DNA of 64,000 bases from Alkalihalobacillus pseudalcaliphilus (GCA_001038565.1 LFJO01000002.1:484970-548969); one strand, 5' to 3'; shown: positions 15,883 through 25,564, counted from the first letter of the stretch. Numbers and translations: made by a program. Notes: a model not told the origin generated them from the sequence alone.

Positions 15883-17058
15883 ATGAGCGAACGTTTTAAT
15901 CAAGTAATCGAGCGTAAAGGAACGAATTCTTTAAAGTGGGACATGTTACAGGAACGTTTTGGTTCCGATGACGTTTTACCTTTATGGGTAGCAGATATGG
16001 ACTTTCGGGCCCCTGATGCGGTTATTGAAGCTATTAAGGAAAAAGCTGATCATGGCATCTTTGGATATCCAGCCCATGCAAAATCGCTGGATAAGGCTGT
16101 ACAGTCATGGTTAAAAAGAAGATACGGCTGGGAAGTACAGGAAAACGCTTTTATTTACACGTTAGGAGTTGTGCCAGCTTTAAGTCATTTAATTTGTACA
16201 TTTACAAAAAAATCAGACGAGATTATTATACAATCACCGGTTTATTATCCTTTTTATGATGTTATTGAAAAGAATGAACGAACGCTAGTGAAAAATCCTC
16301 TGAAATATAATGGGCAACGTTATGAGATGGATTATGAGGATTTGGAATCAAAAATTACGGATCATACAAAAATGCTGCTTTTATGTCACCCACACAATCC
16401 TGGAGGTCGTGTTTGGGAAAAAGCAGAGCTCGAAAGACTTGTAGCCATTTGTAAAAAGCATAATCTATATATTGTATCGGATGAAATTCATGCCGATCTA
16501 TTATATGATGGCTTCACTCATACACCGATTGCTTCCATCGATCTAGAGATGAGTAATCGAATTTTCACTTGTTTAGCTCCTAGTAAGACATTTAATTTAG
16601 CGGGAATGCAAGCGTCTTACGTCGTCATAGAGGATGCGGCGAAGCGTCTTGAGTTCAAGAAATATATGGCAACAACTTTTACAGGTATGAATAATAGCTT
16701 TGCAGAAGTGGCTATGGAAGCGGCTTATACGTATGGCGAGCCTTGGTTGGAGGAACTGATGACTTATATTCAACATAATTATCAGTTAGTCACGACCTTT
16801 ATAACCGAGCATATGCCAAAGATTAAGTGGATGGAGCCTGAAGGAACCTATTTACTATGGTTAGATTTCACAGGTTTAAATATGGACCCAGTTGAGCGGA
16901 AGAAATGGTTAATTGAAGAAGCGAAGGTTGGTTTTAACCATGGGGCAATGTTTGGTGAAGAAGGTTCTAACTTTGAGCGAATGAATTTAGCTTGTCCTTC
17001 AAGTATAGTAGAGGAAGCATTAACTAGGTTAAAAAGAGCATACGATAATATCAGTTAA
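15883..17058 (+). CDS. patB: PatB/MalY-type PLP-dependent C-S lyase/aminotransferase
   Basis: 391 residues of fold-type I. The substrate-end motif PLWVADMDF, the HPHNPGGRVW loop, DEIHADLLYDG and the PLP lysine in APSKTFNLAG match the MalY/PatB group, cystathionine or cysteine-S-conjugate beta-lyases. ATG 15883 follows AAAGGGGAAG. Downstream of the hydroxyacid dehydrogenase. The symbol is by family resemblance only. Confidence 0.8.
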   Translation: MSERFNQVIERKGTNSLKWDMLQERFGSDDVLPLWVADMDFRAPDAVIEAIKEKADHGIFGYPAHAKSLDKAVQSWLKRRYGWEVQENAFIYTLGVVPALSHLICTFTKKSDEIIIQSPVYYPFYDVIEKNERTLVKNPLKYNGQRYEMDYEDLESKITDHTKMLLLCHPHNPGGRVWEKAELERLVAICKKHNLYIVSDEIHADLLYDGFTHTPIASIDLEMSNRIFTCLAPSKTFNLAGMQASYVVIEDAAKRLEFKKYMATTFTGMNNSFAEVAMEAAYTYGEPWLEELMTYIQHNYQLVTTFITEHMPKIKWMEPEGTYLLWLDFTGLNMDPVERKKWLIEEAKVGFNHGAMFGEEGSNFERMNLACPSSIVEEALTRLKRAYDNIS

Positions 17059-17215
17059 TTAATATTATTTAATGAAGGATTTAAGATCTGTATAACGAAT
17101 TATTCTTATACGGAAGAAAGAATGAAGACTGTCATATTTTGAAGTGAGTAAACATATATTGTTGTATAGCTTGTCCGATTGACAAAGTTTACGTGGAAAA
17201 AGGAGATATTTGCAC

Positions 17216-17353
17216 ATGAAACAAATCAATCAATTTCTAGAGTTAGTCGACGATTTTAAATGTAAGCTTAATCGAAATTTGACAAAACAAGAATTAGAAC
17301 TAATTATGTGGATTGAAGAAAAGAAATTAGAGGCACTGTTTGAAGAAGTATAA
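17216..17353 (+). CDS. Small unrecognised acidic/helical protein, 45 residues
   Basis: ATG 17216 lies behind AAAAAGGAGATATT. The product begins MKQINQFLELVDDFKCKLN and continues NLTKQELELIMWIEEKK, a predicted amphipathic helical pair with no membrane segment. A clear terminator begins 24 bases after the stop, so the gene is a complete single-gene unit: promoter region, ribosome-binding site, gene, terminator. I do not recognise the family. Confidence 0.65.
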   Translation: MKQINQFLELVDDFKCKLNRNLTKQELELIMWIEEKKLEALFEEV

Positions 17354-17376
17354 AGACAGACTAAGTCGTTTTAATG

Positions 17377-17422
17377 AAGAGTTACTGACTGATGTTACCA
17401 TCGCAGTAGCTCTTTTATTTTT
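17377..17422 (+). terminator. Terminator of the 45-residue gene
   Basis: Stem AAGAGTTACTG / CAGTAGCTCTT (one G-U pair) followed by TTTATTTTTA. Its presence argues against the 64-residue frame that overlaps it being a gene. Confidence 0.75.
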
Positions 17423-17514
17423 ATGCGAAAGAAGACCGATTGGAAGTCGAGCCAAACTAGATATCGAAGAAGTTACTGAAGAAGAGGGGAGCAAGTGCAA
17501 AAAAAGGCAAGATC

Positions 17515-17630
17515 ATGATATCACTTCCTTATAAAACGAACATGCCGGCTCCTGCAGGAGGAAAGCCCCCATTCCTGGAGCGCTCTTCGAAGAAGAATAC
17601 ATCGTCCTTAGTTACACTTTCATACAAAAA
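17515..17630 (+). repeat. Intergenic repeat copy R3
   Basis: Ends in ACACTTTCATACAAAAA (17614-17630). The interior has GAGCGCTCTTCGAAGAAG, resembling CTTCTTCGAAG of copy R1, and a CTCCTGCAGGAG palindrome. It lies 70 bases upstream of the YwpF-like gene. The left boundary is approximate. The rest of 17354-17700 holds only the terminator above. Confidence 0.6.
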
Positions 17631-17700
17631 ATTGGCTGTCTATTCATTAATATGGTTAAATAGAAATAGAATTGTTCGAATGGAATGGAGGAGTTAAATT

Positions 17701-18192
17701 ATGAAAACATTTAAGCTTTACTCAATCTATTTATTACAAAATGAGTCAGGAAAAGTAACAACATCATCACTTAAATTGGATCGTGGATTAATTATAAATA
17801 TGGAGAACTCCAAGCAAACATGGCTAATCGAAGCAGTAGTAGAAAAAGATCTCTTTCCATTCTTTAGTGAGGTTCAACAAGATGACAAGGATTTATTACT
17901 TGATGTTGTCATATCTAGAAAAGATAATTACCCAGCAACACTTATTACAAAAGTATCCGAAATTACCCAATTATCAAATGGAATAAGTATTCTCATGAAG
18001 GGTAAGCTTGTTTTAGGTAAAGACGATGTGTTAGAAGATGTTATTGAAGATTTAGTTGCTGATAACTATCAAGGTGAAGAATTTATTGACGAATTCAAAA
18101 GAAGAAAAGCTGATTTGACAGCTTACTCTCAAAGAACATTAGAAGAAATCTACCAAGAGTTAGAGAAAACAGGGGATTACCGATTAGCATGA
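17701..18192 (+). CDS. ywpF: YwpF-like protein
   Basis: 163 residues. The N-terminus MKTFKLYSIYLLQNESGKV and the GLIINMENSKQTWLIEA block resemble the YwpF family of Bacilli. It has no signal peptide or membrane segment. The C-terminus about 115-160 is rich in Glu and Lys (DEFKRRKADLTAYS) and probably helical. The function is not established; B. subtilis ywpF has been linked to the competence/DegU network only by position. ATG 17701 has GGAGGAG upstream. A repeat copy separates it from its terminator. Confidence 0.6.
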   Translation: MKTFKLYSIYLLQNESGKVTTSSLKLDRGLIINMENSKQTWLIEAVVEKDLFPFFSEVQQDDKDLLLDVVISRKDNYPATLITKVSEITQLSNGISILMKGKLVLGKDDVLEDVIEDLVADNYQGEEFIDEFKRRKADLTAYSQRTLEEIYQELEKTGDYRLA

Positions 18193-18221
18193 CAATCTTG
18201 GATTGCCTTTAACCTTTTATG

Positions 18222-18305
18222 TTACCAACAGGACGGAGCATAATTTTCCGGAGCAACGAGCAGCACACTATGTTCGCACTGCACCTCAATAACTTTCATA
18301 AAAAA
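18222..18305 (+). repeat. Intergenic repeat copy R4
   Basis: Ends in AACTTTCATAAAAAA (18291-18305) and contains CGGAGCATAATTTTCCGGAG, matching R2. It sits between the ywpF stop and its terminator. Confidence 0.65.
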
Positions 18306-18308
18306 TTC

Positions 18309-18335
18309 GAACCAAGCTCTGTTGGTTCTTTTTTT
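18309..18335 (+). terminator. Terminator downstream of ywpF and repeat R4
   Basis: Stem GAACCAA / TTGGTTC with loop GCTCTG, followed by seven T. It lies immediately after the repeat end. Confidence 0.75.
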
Positions 18336-18415
18336 ATGCCACTTTTTATGAAGAATAGGATGTGATTTATGTCACATACTGAAAAGTAAATAGCTTCTCA
18401 TAAAGGGGAAAAGCC

Positions 18416-19627
18416 ATGTTAGGTGAAAATAAAAAATTAGCGATCATTTCAATGGCCTCTATTCCTCTGGTCATGACGCTCGGAAACTCCATGCTCATTC
18501 CTGTCTTACCGATGATCGAAAAAGAGTTAGGAATTACATCATTACAAGTAAGTATGCTCATAACCATCTATTCGGTAGTAGCGATCATTTGTATTCCAAT
18601 TGCGGGCTATTTATCTGATCAGATTGGCAGAAAAAAAGTGATTATCCCTAGCCTCATTATCTCAGGAATTGGAGGCTTGGTTTCTGGTGTTGCAGCTGTA
18701 TATGTTGCCAATCCCTACTACCTTATTCTCGTCGGTCGCTTCTTGCAAGGTGTAGGAGCAGCTGGGGCCTCTCCGATAGTTATGCCTTTAGTTGGGGATA
18801 TGTACCAAGATCAACAGGAGGTTAGTAAAGGGCTAGGTACGATTGAGACCTCTAATACATTTGGTAAAGTGTTAAGCCCAATTTTGGGAGCGAGCTTAGC
18901 TACTTTACAATGGTATCTACCGTTTTTTTCATTCCCGATATTCTGTTTTATTTCTATTTTGTTAATGGTTTTTCTCGTGAAGTCTCCTCCATTAAGTACC
19001 GAAAAAATCAAACTACCAGATTTTTTGAAAATCTTAAAAAGTATTTTTAGGCGTGAGGGTAGATGGTTATATGCCGTATTTATTATTGGTGGAGTTTGTA
19101 TGTTTGTATTATTTGGTGTGCTTTTTTATTTATCAACGATGTTAGAGGATAAATATCAAATTGAAGGAGTAAAAAAAGGAATTGTCTTGGCTGTTCCCTT
19201 AGCAGCTTTGTGCTTTAGCTCTTTTTTTACAGGGAAATATATTGGACAAGATTTAAAGAAAATGAAAAGTATGACGGTAATGGGTCTATTGCTTCTAGCC
19301 ATTTCGATTAGCTGCATTGCGTTTACAGAGGATATTTATGTATTATTAACCTGTATTTTTGTAAGTGGGATCGGAATTGGTTTTGCATTACCAAGCCTGG
19401 ATGCTTTTGTTACAGAAGGGATTGTCAAGGAGCAAAGAGGATCGGTTTCTTCTTTTTATAGCTCCATGAGGTTTGTAGGTGTAGCTCTTGGCCCACCTGT
19501 ATTTACATTTTTAATAAAAATCTCTCATCAATTTCTTTTCTTAGTAAATGGAATCTTATGCTTTCTCATCTTTTTAATAGCTATATTTATGATAAAAGCT
19601 AGTGAAAAATTAAAATATACTTGGTAA
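18416..19627 (+). CDS. Major facilitator superfamily exporter (drug:H+ antiporter type)
   Basis: 403 residues, twelve predicted helices. Motif A GYLSDQIGRKK between helices 2 and 3 and a motif-C-like GKVLSPILGASLA in helix 5 point to the 12-helix drug exporter group. The substrate is unknown. ATG 18416 follows AAAGGGGAAAAGCC. It is preceded by the ywpF terminator. Confidence 0.8.
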   Translation: MLGENKKLAIISMASIPLVMTLGNSMLIPVLPMIEKELGITSLQVSMLITIYSVVAIICIPIAGYLSDQIGRKKVIIPSLIISGIGGLVSGVAAVYVANPYYLILVGRFLQGVGAAGASPIVMPLVGDMYQDQQEVSKGLGTIETSNTFGKVLSPILGASLATLQWYLPFFSFPIFCFISILLMVFLVKSPPLSTEKIKLPDFLKILKSIFRREGRWLYAVFIIGGVCMFVLFGVLFYLSTMLEDKYQIEGVKKGIVLAVPLAALCFSSFFTGKYIGQDLKKMKSMTVMGLLLLAISISCIAFTEDIYVLLTCIFVSGIGIGFALPSLDAFVTEGIVKEQRGSVSSFYSSMRFVGVALGPPVFTFLIKISHQFLFLVNGILCFLIFLIAIFMIKASEKLKYTW

Positions 19628-19688
19628 GCGTTGCTTCTTTCTCGAATAGACTTATATACTTAAGGTATAAATCGTGAGGAGTTAGAAG

Positions 19689-20165
19689 ATGACTTATCAA
19701 TTTAAAGATTGGAATGGCTGCAAAATTTACTTGAGTTTTAACCGCGAAGATAAACCGCAGGATATTCACCATGTTTGGGTAATCTGCCGTTATCAGGAGC
19801 AATGGTTACTAACCAAACATTCTCAGCGGGGACTAGAGTTTCCGGGAGGTAAAGTTGAAAAAGGTGAAACGCTTGAAGAGGCTTGTCAGCGAGAGGTGTA
19901 TGAAGAAACAGGTGGTAAAGTAAAGGAGTTAACTTATCTTGGCTGGTACCGAGTATGTGGAAAGAAGGAAAGCTTTTCTAAGGCTATTTTTTATGCGACG
20001 ATAGATGCCATGGATCACAATGACGATTACCTTGAGACAAGTGGACCTCAACTAGTTAGCGAATGGCCCTCTCAAATCAATCAGCAAAAAGAGTATAGCT
20101 TCATAATGAAGGACAAAGTTCTACCATTAAGCCTTTCCGTTGTTAAAAATAGACAACTGTATTGA
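19689..20165 (+). CDS. ytkD: Nudix hydrolase YtkD
   Basis: 158 residues. The Nudix box runs from GGKVEKGETLEEAC to REVYEETGG with the catalytic REVYEE. Length and N-terminus fit B. subtilis YtkD, reported as an 8-oxo-dGTP/NTP pyrophosphohydrolase with antimutator role. It lies near ytlA-D and metK as in B. subtilis. Ribosome-binding site GTGAGGAG. A repeat copy lies between stop and terminator. Confidence 0.8.
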   Translation: MTYQFKDWNGCKIYLSFNREDKPQDIHHVWVICRYQEQWLLTKHSQRGLEFPGGKVEKGETLEEACQREVYEETGGKVKELTYLGWYRVCGKKESFSKAIFYATIDAMDHNDDYLETSGPQLVSEWPSQINQQKEYSFIMKDKVLPLSLSVVKNRQLY

Positions 20166-20185
20166 GTGCCATAACCAAGTAGGCA

Positions 20186-20307
20186 AAAAGGTCAACAAAC
20201 AGCTGCATTAGCAAGTTAGTTCAGCACCCACCTGAGGGTGCGTGTCCCATGTTCGTAGTGATATCCGAAGGGAAAAACTAGCGCCCTTAGCTAACTTTCA
20301 TATAAAA
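20186..20307 (+). repeat. Intergenic repeat copy R5
   Basis: Ends in TAACTTTCATATAAAA (20292-20307); contains AGTTCAGCACCCACC, shared with R1, and a CACCCACCTGAGGGTG hairpin. Its last four A form the base of the following terminator stem. Confidence 0.65.
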
Positions 20308-20334
20308 GATGCCTCCATTTCGGAGGCACCTTTT
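20304..20334. terminator. Bidirectional terminator of ytkD and ytlD
   Basis: Stem AAAAG-TGCCTCC / GGAGGCA-CTTTT, loop ATTTC, one internal mismatch. T-rich on both strands. Confidence 0.8.
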
Positions 20335-20339
20335 ACACA

Positions 20340-21131
20340 TTAAAATTGAATTAACCGTTTCTCGAGCATTTCAACTAATTTATACATAACCGTCGCCAAA
20401 ATAGCGATGACTACTAAGCTCATTAAAACGAGCGTGAAATTAAATACTTGGAAGCCATAAATGATTAAATAACCTAACCCCTGTTTAGAAACGAGAAACT
20501 CTCCAACAATGACCCCTACCCATGATAATCCGACATTCACTTTTAACGTAGAAATAATCGTAGGCATCGAGGCAGGTAGAATCGCATTACCAAAAGTCTG
20601 ACCTTTAGTAGCACCAAAGGTTTGTAGCACCTTAATATAGTTAACATCAACTTCACGAAAAGCACTATAGACAACAATGGTTGTAATAATAACAGAAATT
20701 AACGCCCCCATTGCTAAAATAGATGTGAAGTTTGGACCTAAACCAACAATAAGTAAAGGACCTAAGGCCACTTTAGGCATGGAGTTTAAAACGACTAAAT
20801 ATGGATCTAGTACCTTTTGGAGAAAAGGTGACCACCAAAGTAATGCAGCCAGTAGAACGCCTACTAAAGTTCCAATTAAAAAGCCTAAGATTGTCTCAAA
20901 TAACGTAAAGGAGGTGTGCAAAAATAAACTTCCATCTTGAATTCGTGCCACCATTAAATCCCAAATCCTTGAAGGCATGCTAAAAAGTAAAGGATCAATC
21001 CACTGCGCTCTTGCAGCGATTTCCCATAGAGAAATAAAGGTAATCAGTATCGAAAGCTGAACGCTAAATACAATCCACTTTTGTTTTCGTAATGATTGAA
21101 GATAGTTATGATGAAGCTTTCCGAGGTTCAA
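20340..21131 (-). CDS. ytlD: ABC transporter permease, YtlD-like (SsuC/TauC type)
   Basis: 263 residues with five to six membrane helices and a BPD_transp_1 domain. The EAA loop is [20 protein letters not shown]. The family carries nitrate, sulfonate, taurine or pyrimidine precursors. It overlaps ytlC by 26 bases. With YtlA and YtlC it forms a complete importer; the substrate of B. subtilis YtlABCD is not settled in my knowledge. Confidence 0.85.
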   Translation of the reverse strand: MNLGKLHHNYLQSLRKQKWIVFSVQLSILITFISLWEIAARAQWIDPLLFSMPSRIWDLMVARIQDGSLFLHTSFTLFETILGFLIGTLVGVLLAALLWWSPFLQKVLDPYLVVLNSMPKVALGPLLIVGLGPNFTSILAMGALISVIITTIVVYSAFREVDVNYIKVLQTFGATKGQTFGNAILPASMPTIISTLKVNVGLSWVGVIVGEFLVSKQGLGYLIIYGFQVFNFTLVLMSLVVIAILATVMYKLVEMLEKRLIQF

Positions 21132-21894
21132 GGGATTCCAACTCCTCCCATATTAAATTGAATTGCTCGGTATAGGCTTGAGTTTGTCTTGCCTCAAAAG
21201 GGACTAATTCTTTAATTTCTTCAGGCATCTCAAAAATTCGATGCACTCTGCCAGGCTTTGTATTTAATAGAACAACACGATCCGACATCGAAATAGCTTC
21301 ACCGATATCATGTGTCACTAAAATTGCTGTTTTATCTTCCTTTTTTAATGTTTCAAATACGAGGTCCTCTAACTTTAATTTCGTTTGGTAATCAAGAGCA
21401 GAAAAAGGTTCGTCAAGAAGCATAAAAGAAGGTTCAGAAGCGAGCATTCTTACTAGAGCGACACGTTGACGCATGCCACCGGAAAGCTGTGTTGGATAAA
21501 AGGACCTTTTATCAAGCAAACCCATTGCATCGAGTAAATGTAAGGCTTTCTTTTGGGCCATTTTATTATCTTGATGACGAATATGTTGACCTAGAGTTAT
21601 ATTTCGTTCAATCGTTAACCATGGGAATAAATAATCTTGCTGCAGCATGTAACCGACATTTGTCGTTTGTGGATCAACTTGCTGATTATCTAACAAAATC
21701 TTTCCCTCAGTCGGTTTCAAAATACCTGCAATCAGAGAAAGTAAGGTTGTTTTTCCGCAGCCGCTTGGTCCTATTAACGAGATGAATTCACCTTCCTCAA
21801 TGGTTAAATCAATGTTTTCAAGAGCCAAGGTGGCTTCTTCTTTTGTTAAATATATTTTTGATACGTTATCGATATGGATTTGTGACATGGTCAT
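21106..21894 (-). CDS. ytlC: ABC transporter ATP-binding protein, YtlC-like
   Basis: 262 residues: Walker [11 protein letters not shown]-loop LQQDYLFPW, signature LSGGMRQR, Walker [13 protein letters not shown], switch VTHD. Closest in form to SsuB/TauB ATPases. The start ATG shares one base with the ytlA stop (TAATG), so translation is coupled. Second gene of the importer operon. Confidence 0.88.
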   Translation of the reverse strand: MTMSQIHIDNVSKIYLTKEEATLALENIDLTIEEGEFISLIGPSGCGKTTLLSLIAGILKPTEGKILLDNQQVDPQTTNVGYMLQQDYLFPWLTIERNITLGQHIRHQDNKMAQKKALHLLDAMGLLDKRSFYPTQLSGGMRQRVALVRMLASEPSFMLLDEPFSALDYQTKLKLEDLVFETLKKEDKTAILVTHDIGEAISMSDRVVLLNTKPGRVHRIFEMPEEIKELVPFEARQTQAYTEQFNLIWEELESLEPRKASS

Positions 21895-22892
21895 TACTCC
21901 ATAACACTTTCGGCAATAGAAGTATTCACTAGCTCGGTAAAGTTAACTTCCTGTGGAAGCTCCCCAGCTTGATCCATGATCAACTGCAATTGCTTCCAAG
22001 CTTCTTCTGTTAAAAGAGGGTCTGTTGCATAAGAACCTTGAGACTGATAACGTTCAATAACTTGGGCTATAAGCTCTTCATCTGTATCTTCAAAAAAATC
22101 AGCAATTGAACTAGCTATAATGTCCACAGGTTGCTCTTCTACCCATTGCTGCCCTTTATATAAAGCTCTTGTAAATGCTTCAAGTGTTTCGGCGTTTTCA
22201 TCTATGAAGCTCTGTTTCGACATAAATCCTGTGTACGGTACAAGCCCAGACTCTTCTCCAAATGAAGCAACGATATAACCAATCCCTTCATTTTCAAATT
22301 GTGTGGCCTGTGGTTCAAATAATTGAACAAAGTCGCCAGTACCGGAAGCAAAAGCACTTGGGATATTGCCAAAATCAATACTTTGAATCAATTCTAAATC
22401 TCCATGAGGGTCAATGCCATGCTGTTTTAATACATGTTCACCGACCATCTGCGGCATACCACCGACACGTTGACCGAGGAATGTAGAGTCTTTTAAATCG
22501 CTCCATTCGAATGAGTCGAGCTTTTCGCGAGATACTAAAAAGGTTCCGTCAGTTTGAGTTAAAGCGGCAAAGTTGATGGCAGGATCATTGGCCTCTTGGG
22601 CATACACATAAATCGATGTTTCCGCACCTACTAAAGCAACATCTGCTCCATCAGATAGAAGTGTTGTCATTGTTGTATCTCCACCCCAGGTTGTTGTTAA
22701 TTCTAAATCAATTCCTTCATCTTCAAAGAAACCTTCTGAAATAGCCGCATAGAGGGGAGCGTAGAAAATAGAACGTGTCACTTCAGCTAGACGCACTTTT
22801 TCTAATTCGGCGTTTGAATTTGAGCAAGCAACAGGTATTAATATAAGGAAAAGAAGTAACAGCATAAAAGTTAAACGTTTTAAGGTACTCAT
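21894..22892 (-). CDS. ytlA: ABC transporter substrate-binding lipoprotein, YtlA-like (NMT1/THI5 fold)
   Basis: 332 residues. Lipobox IPVAC (Cys about 23 from the chosen start), then an NMT1/THI5-like binding domain: VRLAEVTRSIFYAPLYAA, FFEDEGIDLEL and GADVALVGAE. These proteins bind small anionic or pyrimidine-like ligands; the ligand here is unknown. ATG 22892 has AAGGAG upstream, while the reading from 22913 begins inside that site. It is the first gene of ytlA-C-D. No riboswitch fits in the 98-base gap to the divergent ytmA. Confidence 0.85.
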   Translation of the reverse strand: MSTLKRLTFMLLLLFLILIPVACSNSNAELEKVRLAEVTRSIFYAPLYAAISEGFFEDEGIDLELTTTWGGDTTMTTLLSDGADVALVGAETSIYVYAQEANDPAINFAALTQTDGTFLVSREKLDSFEWSDLKDSTFLGQRVGGMPQMVGEHVLKQHGIDPHGDLELIQSIDFGNIPSAFASGTGDFVQLFEPQATQFENEGIGYIVASFGEESGLVPYTGFMSKQSFIDENAETLEAFTRALYKGQQWVEEQPVDIIASSIADFFEDTDEELIAQVIERYQSQGSYATDPLLTEEAWKQLQLIMDQAGELPQEVNFTELVNTSIAESVME

Positions 22893-22990
22893 CTTTATCA
22901 ACTCCTTGCACATTTGTATAATTAGATCTGTGATAGTCTATGTTCAAAGGGTTGAATGTGTGTTTGCCTACTGCGAGAAAAGGTTGTGTC

Positions 22991-23773
22991 ATGATGTTGT
23001 TAGAAAAAAAGAGAATTCCGTCTCCTCATCAGAGGATTGATTTATTTGAAATCACCTATTTAAGTGCTGGATTACAAGTGAAGGGATATTTGGCAACCCC
23101 TTTAAATAAAGGTAAGCTACCCGGTCTATTATATTTAAGAGGTGGTATAAAAAATGTTGGAATGGTCAGAGTTCAGAGAGTCATTCAGTGGGCCAGTGAG
23201 GGGTTCGTTGTCATCGCCCCTTTTTATCGGGGAAATCGTGGTGGTGAAGGGCAAGAAGATTTTGCCGGTGAGGATCGTGAAGATGCTTTTAAAGCCTACG
23301 ATTTATTATATGAAAGTGAAGAAGTTCAGCACAATCAAATCCATGCATTAGGATTTTCACGGGGGGGTGTTATGGCCTTATTAACGGCTTTAAAACGGCC
23401 ATCATTAGCTAGTTGTGTTTTATGGAATGGTGTGACGGATATGTTTCTAACCTATGAGGAGCGTATTGATTTAAGGAGGATGATGAAGCGTGTAATTGGT
23501 GGTACACCAAATAAATACCCCGAACGCTATCAAGAGAGAAGTCCAATTCCAGAGTTAAAGCAAAGTGCAGTACCGATTTTAACGATACATGGTATGTTAG
23601 ATGAACATGTGTCGATTGAACATTCTTATCGGTTAGAAAATGCGTTACATGGTCATGTTCAAAGCTGGTACTATCCTCATTTTTCGCATCATTTTCCTTT
23701 AAAGGATCAACAGCGCATATTAACGGAAGCTGCCAATTGGATGAAAAAACAGACAAGTAGTCCTCAAAAATAA
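22991..23773 (+). CDS. ytmA: Alpha/beta hydrolase, YtmA-like (prolyl oligopeptidase-type)
   Basis: 260 residues, close to B. subtilis YtmA. Catalytic Ser in GFSRGG, Asp in HGMLDEHV, His in HFSHHFP; oxyanion-region LRGG. A cytosolic serine hydrolase with unknown substrate. ATG 22991 has GAAAAGG upstream; the frame from 22940 has none. Divergent from the ytlA operon, upstream of metK. Confidence 0.8.
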   Translation: MMLLEKKRIPSPHQRIDLFEITYLSAGLQVKGYLATPLNKGKLPGLLYLRGGIKNVGMVRVQRVIQWASEGFVVIAPFYRGNRGGEGQEDFAGEDREDAFKAYDLLYESEEVQHNQIHALGFSRGGVMALLTALKRPSLASCVLWNGVTDMFLTYEERIDLRRMMKRVIGGTPNKYPERYQERSPIPELKQSAVPILTIHGMLDEHVSIEHSYRLENALHGHVQSWYYPHFSHHFPLKDQQRILTEAANWMKKQTSSPQK

Positions 23774-23834
23774 GAAGGTTATTTAGTGTGTGAAAGAATG
23801 GAAATAATTAAATAAAAAGAAAATCTCAAAATAA

Positions 23835-23863
23835 TTGACAGTCATTTTAATCTGCGTTATGAT
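23835..23863 (+). promoter_or_regulatory. Sigma-A promoter of the S-box/metK transcript
   Basis: TTGACA (23835-23840), a 17-base spacer and TATGAT (23858-23863), ending 16 bases before the riboswitch. Confidence 0.85.
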
Positions 23864-23879
23864 ATGTTGCGAACGGATA

Positions 23880-23994
23880 CTCTTATCCCGAGTCGGTGGA
23901 GGGACAGGCCCGAAGAAACCCAGCAACCATCATTTCAATGAAAAGAAATGAAAAGGTGCTAACCTGCAAGGCATATGACCTTGAACGATAAGAG
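23880..23994 (+). ncRNA. SAM-I riboswitch (S-box) upstream of metK
   Basis: P1 is CTCTTATC (23880-23887) / GATAAGAG (23987-23994). Between them are the conserved S-box blocks GAGTCGGTGGAGGGACAGG, CCCGAAGAAACCCAGCAACC, AAGGTGCTAACCTGCAAGGC and GAACGAT. Bound SAM should free the downstream terminator and switch metK off. Confidence 0.97.
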
Positions 23995-24012
23995 GCGAAA
24001 GGTAAACACTCC

Positions 24013-24047
24013 AACCCTTTTCCTCAGTATGTGTGGAATGGGTTTTT
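24013..24047 (+). terminator. Riboswitch-controlled terminator
   Basis: Stem AACCC..TTCC / GGAA.GGGTT followed by six T, 18 bases after the aptamer; the expression platform of the S-box. Confidence 0.8.
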
Positions 24048-24173
24048 TATTGTTTATATTTGTCAAATTGTGTCTTCGATTGTTATTTTACTCCCATTCA
24101 ATCGGAAATGAGTGCCGTTATAAATTATTGGCTCATAGCTGTTTGTAGTTGTGTGCAGAGGAGGAAATGAGAT

Positions 24174-25382
24174 ATGGTTTTAAAAAGTAGACGGTTATTT
24201 ACTTCTGAGTCGGTTACTGAAGGACACCCAGATAAGATTTGTGACCAAATTTCAGATGCGATTTTAGATGAGATTTTAAAAAGTGACCCAAATGCTCGTG
24301 TAGCTTGTGAGACTTCTGTCAATACAGGTCTTGTATTAGTTGCCGGCGAGATTACGACAAGCACTTATGTGGATATTCCTAAAATTGTTCGTGAGACAAT
24401 TAAAGGTATCGGCTACACACGTGCTAAATATGGTTTTGATGCAGAAACTTGTGCCGTTTTAACGTCGATTGATGAGCAATCAGCTGACATTGCATTAGGT
24501 GTAGACAAAGCTTTGGAAGCTCGTGAAGGTCAAATGACAGATGAAGAGATCGAAGCAATTGGTGCAGGAGATCAAGGGCTAATGTTTGGTTTTGCTTCGA
24601 ATGAAACGGATGAATTAATGCCTTTACCGATTTCATTAAGTCACAAATTATCTCGTCGCTTAGCTCAAGTTCGTAAAGATGAGATTTTAGACTACTTACG
24701 TCCTGATGGTAAAACACAAGTAACGATTGAATATGATGAAGCTGGAAAACCAGTGCGTGTTGACACGATTGTTATTTCAACTCAGCACCATCCAGAGATT
24801 ACTTTAGAACAAATTGAAAAAGATTTAAAGCAATATGTGATTAATGAAGTAGTTCCTGCTGAATTAATTGATGATCAAACGAAGTATTTTATCAATCCTA
24901 CAGGTCGTTTCGTTATCGGTGGACCACAAGGTGATGCAGGTCTTACAGGACGTAAAATCATCGTTGATACGTACGGTGGTTATGCTCGTCACGGTGGTGG
25001 TGCATTCTCTGGTAAGGATGCAACAAAAGTAGACCGCTCTGGTGCTTACGCTGCTCGTTATGTAGCCAAAAACATCGTTGCTGCTTGTCTAGCTGATAAG
25101 TGTGAAGTACAATTAGCGTATGCGATTGGTGTGGCACGCCCGGTATCGATTTCGGTTGATACATTTGGAACAGGTGTCGTATCAGAAGAAGTACTTGTTC
25201 AGCTTATTGCAGACAACTTTGATCTTCGTCCAGCAGGCATTATTAAAATGCTTGACCTACGTCGCCCTATTTATAAGCAAACGGCAGCATATGGTCACTT
25301 TGGACGTACAGATGTTGACTTACCATGGGAAAACACAGATAAAGCAGCCGCTTTAAAAGAGCAAGCTAAAGTTTTACGTTAA
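24174..25382 (+). CDS. metK: S-adenosylmethionine synthetase
   Basis: 402 residues, family length. Signature motifs [44 protein letters not shown] are intact. It makes SAM from methionine and ATP in the cytosol. It is preceded by an S-box riboswitch and a good sigma-A promoter, so expression should fall as SAM rises. Ribosome-binding site GAGGAAATG. Followed by its own terminator. Confidence 0.98.
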   Translation: MVLKSRRLFTSESVTEGHPDKICDQISDAILDEILKSDPNARVACETSVNTGLVLVAGEITTSTYVDIPKIVRETIKGIGYTRAKYGFDAETCAVLTSIDEQSADIALGVDKALEAREGQMTDEEIEAIGAGDQGLMFGFASNETDELMPLPISLSHKLSRRLAQVRKDEILDYLRPDGKTQVTIEYDEAGKPVRVDTIVISTQHHPEITLEQIEKDLKQYVINEVVPAELIDDQTKYFINPTGRFVIGGPQGDAGLTGRKIIVDTYGGYARHGGGAFSGKDATKVDRSGAYAARYVAKNIVAACLADKCEVQLAYAIGVARPVSISVDTFGTGVVSEEVLVQLIADNFDLRPAGIIKMLDLRRPIYKQTAAYGHFGRTDVDLPWENTDKAAALKEQAKVLR

Positions 25383-25407
25383 CCTTGATATGAAATGAAT
25401 GATAAAG

Positions 25408-25445
25408 GCCCTTCTAATCGATGCTCTCGGTAGAAGGGCTTTTTT
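25408..25445 (+). terminator. metK terminator
   Basis: Stem GCCCTTCTA / TAGAAGGGC, followed by six T. Confidence 0.88.
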
Positions 25446-25515
25446 ACTGTATAGTGACATAAAAAAACAGAGCCAGATTTATCCTGTAATGTGAGACATT
25501 TTCCGAGGCTTTTGG

Positions 25516-25545
25516 GTATGCGAGGCATATAAACAGGTAAAAATG
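25516..25545 (+). promoter_or_regulatory. Possible forespore (sigma-F/G-like) promoter of the DUF1540 gene
   Basis: GTATG (25516-25520), a 15-base spacer and GGTAAAAAT (25536-25544) approach the published sigma-F pattern GCATR-N15-GGHRARHT. The start site would fall at the ribosome-binding site edge, which weakens the call. Confidence 0.3.
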
Positions 25546-25564
25546 TACGTAGGAGGTGATGATA

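Noticed and set aside
17340-17534. 64-residue open frame starting at TTG 17340
   Set aside because: It overlaps the end of the 45-residue gene, runs through that gene's terminator hairpin, and has no ribosome-binding site.
17515-17697. 60-residue open frame
   Set aside because: It lies wholly in repeat copy R3 and has no ribosome-binding site.
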